DNA of 64,000 nt. It comes from Ruegeria arenilitoris. GTDB taxonomy: Bacteria > Pseudomonadota > Alphaproteobacteria > Rhodobacterales > Rhodobacteraceae. Below, in pieces: positions 63,189 to 64,000 of this stretch. Position 1 is the stretch's first letter, and every line of letters starts with the position of its first letter. A program made the position numbers and the translations under genes. The DNA lies in contig NZ_WQCA01000011.1 of NCBI RefSeq assembly GCF_013032445.1, positions 1 to 64,000 on the forward strand. Direction: 5' to 3'. Under the pieces are notes generated by a model, which saw only the letters and a program-made list of their open reading frames with translations, was not told the origin of the DNA and did not search any database.

Positions 63189-64000
63189 GTCGCTTGGGCG
63201 TTGCCATGCTGGTTCACACAGCTCTGGACCGAGCCGAGCAAGTGGCGCGCCACTGGACGAAGTCGGGCTGCCCGGTGGTGATCCACGTGGATCGCAAGGT
63301 ACCCGCCCATGAGTTTTCCGAATTCGTCACTGCTTGCGCGGACAACCCGCTAATCCGGTTCTCAGAGCGTCACACCTGCGACTGGGGCGGGTGGGGCATT
63401 GTAGCGGCTTCGCAATCCGCAGCCGAAATGATGCTGAACACCTATCCGGACGTGCATCATGTCTACCTGTCTTCGGGCGCGTGCCTGCCGTTGAGACCGG
63501 TGGGGGAACTAGTCGAATACCTCGCGGATCGACCCCGCGTCGATTTCATCGAAAGCGCCACGACAGCCGATGTTAGCTGGACCATCGGGGGACTGGATAA
63601 GGAACGCTTTACCCTGCGGTTTCCATTCTCCTGGCGCAAGAACCGCAAACTGTTCGACGCCTATGTGAAACTGCAGCGTGCTACGGGCATGCGCCGCAAG
63701 ATCCCTGAGGGTTTGGTGCCCCATATGGGCAGCCAGTGGTGGTGTCTGACGCGCCAGACCCTGTCAGCCATTCTGCAGGACCCAAAACGCCGGACGTATG
63801 ATCGTTATTTCCGGCGGGTCTGGATTCCGGATGAAAGCTACTTCCAGACGCTGGCTCGGTTGTATTCCACCCACATCGAAAGTCGGTCGTTAACTCTGTC
63901 CAAATTCGACTATCAGGGGCGGCCGCACATTTTCTATGACGACCATTTGCAACTGCTGCGCCGATCCGATTGCTTCGTAGCCCGGAAAATCTGGCCGCGT
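63185..64000 (+). CDS. GT14-like (core-2/I-branching) glycosyltransferase, cut by window end
   Basis: At least 272 aa; no stop before the window ends. The ATG overlaps the preceding stop (ATGA). VAMLVHTALDRAEQVARHW and CPVVIHVDRKV begin the domain. VHHVYLSSGACLPLRPV, SQWWCLTRQTLSAIL and PDESYFQTLARLYS are the ordered signatures of beta-1,6-N-acetylglucosaminyltransferase (GT14/Branch) proteins, in bacteria often larger with a C-terminal extension. It probably adds a branch sugar in the polymer built by the two preceding enzymes. Third glycosyltransferase of the operon that starts with galE. Confidence 0.82.
   Translation, partial: MSRLGVAMLVHTALDRAEQVARHWTKSGCPVVIHVDRKVPAHEFSEFVTACADNPLIRFSERHTCDWGGWGIVAASQSAAEMMLNTYPDVHHVYLSSGACLPLRPVGELVEYLADRPRVDFIESATTADVSWTIGGLDKERFTLRFPFSWRKNRKLFDAYVKLQRATGMRRKIPEGLVPHMGSQWWCLTRQTLSAILQDPKRRTYDRYFRRVWIPDESYFQTLARLYSTHIESRSLTLSKFDYQGRPHIFYDDHLQLLRRSDCFVARKIWPR

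Overview
The window looks like chromosome from an alphaproteobacterium of the Roseobacter group (Rhodobacteraceae). This is inferred from the GC-rich coding sequence with frequent GTG/TTG starts and stop-start overlaps, and from several layouts I associate with that group: mutT-argJ-ppiC divergent from secA, dnaK-dnaJ beside alkB, a TPP-riboswitch thi operon in the order D-O-S-G-E-F, and a liv-type transporter flanked by two acyl-CoA ligase genes. No species can be assigned from sequence reading alone. I saw no insertion sequence, prophage or CRISPR array. The only RNA genes found are one tRNA-Arg(CCT) and one TPP riboswitch.

Layout. 1-5.2 kb: nucleotide-sugar genes ugd and manC, a Ser/Thr-type phosphatase, a secreted ClpP-like protein, an AT-rich gene-free stretch and tRNA-Arg. 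5.3-12.9 kb: a GntR-like LacI regulator with a YcaQ/AlkX-type glycosylase, then a probable aromatic-compound group (FAH hydrolase, HpaR-like MarR regulator, PLP decarboxylase, HpaI-like aldolase) and a cyclase-like DUF3095 protein. 13-16.8 kb: MFS transporter, glycosyltransferase, asd and a small membrane ORF. 16.9-24.3 kb: a complete carbohydrate ABC operon (LacI regulator, binding protein, two unusual permeases, a cytoplasmic GH63-like hydrolase, ATPase) behind one perfect 16-bp operator. 24.3-30.3 kb: SRPBCC protein, unknown proteins, leucyl aminopeptidase, NlpC/P60 protein, DUF2794 protein and a lone FbpB-like permease. 30.4-39.2 kb: an eight-gene operon made of a liv-type ABC transporter, a fatty-acyl-CoA ligase, a phenylacetate-CoA-ligase-like protein and a small membrane protein. 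39.4-48.7 kb: periplasmic ABM-like protein, mutT-argJ-ppiC, secA, an envelope pair that includes a PstS-OmpA fusion, and radC. 48.9-53.4 kb: the thiamine operon. 53.4-57.4 kb: dnaJ, dnaK and alkB. 57.4-64 kb: surface-polysaccharide genes (ABC-2 permease, cysQ, kdsB, galE, two paralogous glycosyltransferases and a GT14-like gene cut by the window edge).

How the genes work together. Both ends of the window carry surface-sugar functions (UDP-glucuronate, GDP-mannose, CMP-Kdo, UDP-galactose, glycosyltransferases, an export permease). The middle is dominated by uptake systems coupled to their own intracellular first enzymes: a glycoside hydrolase in one operon and acyl/aryl-CoA ligases in the other. 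Regulation can be read directly in four places: a 17-bp palindrome filling the -35/-10 spacer at 9372-9400, the LacI palindrome at 24237-24252, the TPP aptamer with a hairpin masking the thiD ribosome-binding site, and a heat-shock-like promoter before dnaK. No clearly new multi-gene system was found. The best candidates for a second look are the DUF11-like domain inside an ABC permease, the PaaK-like protein without a canonical P-loop, and the palindrome-in-spacer promoter.
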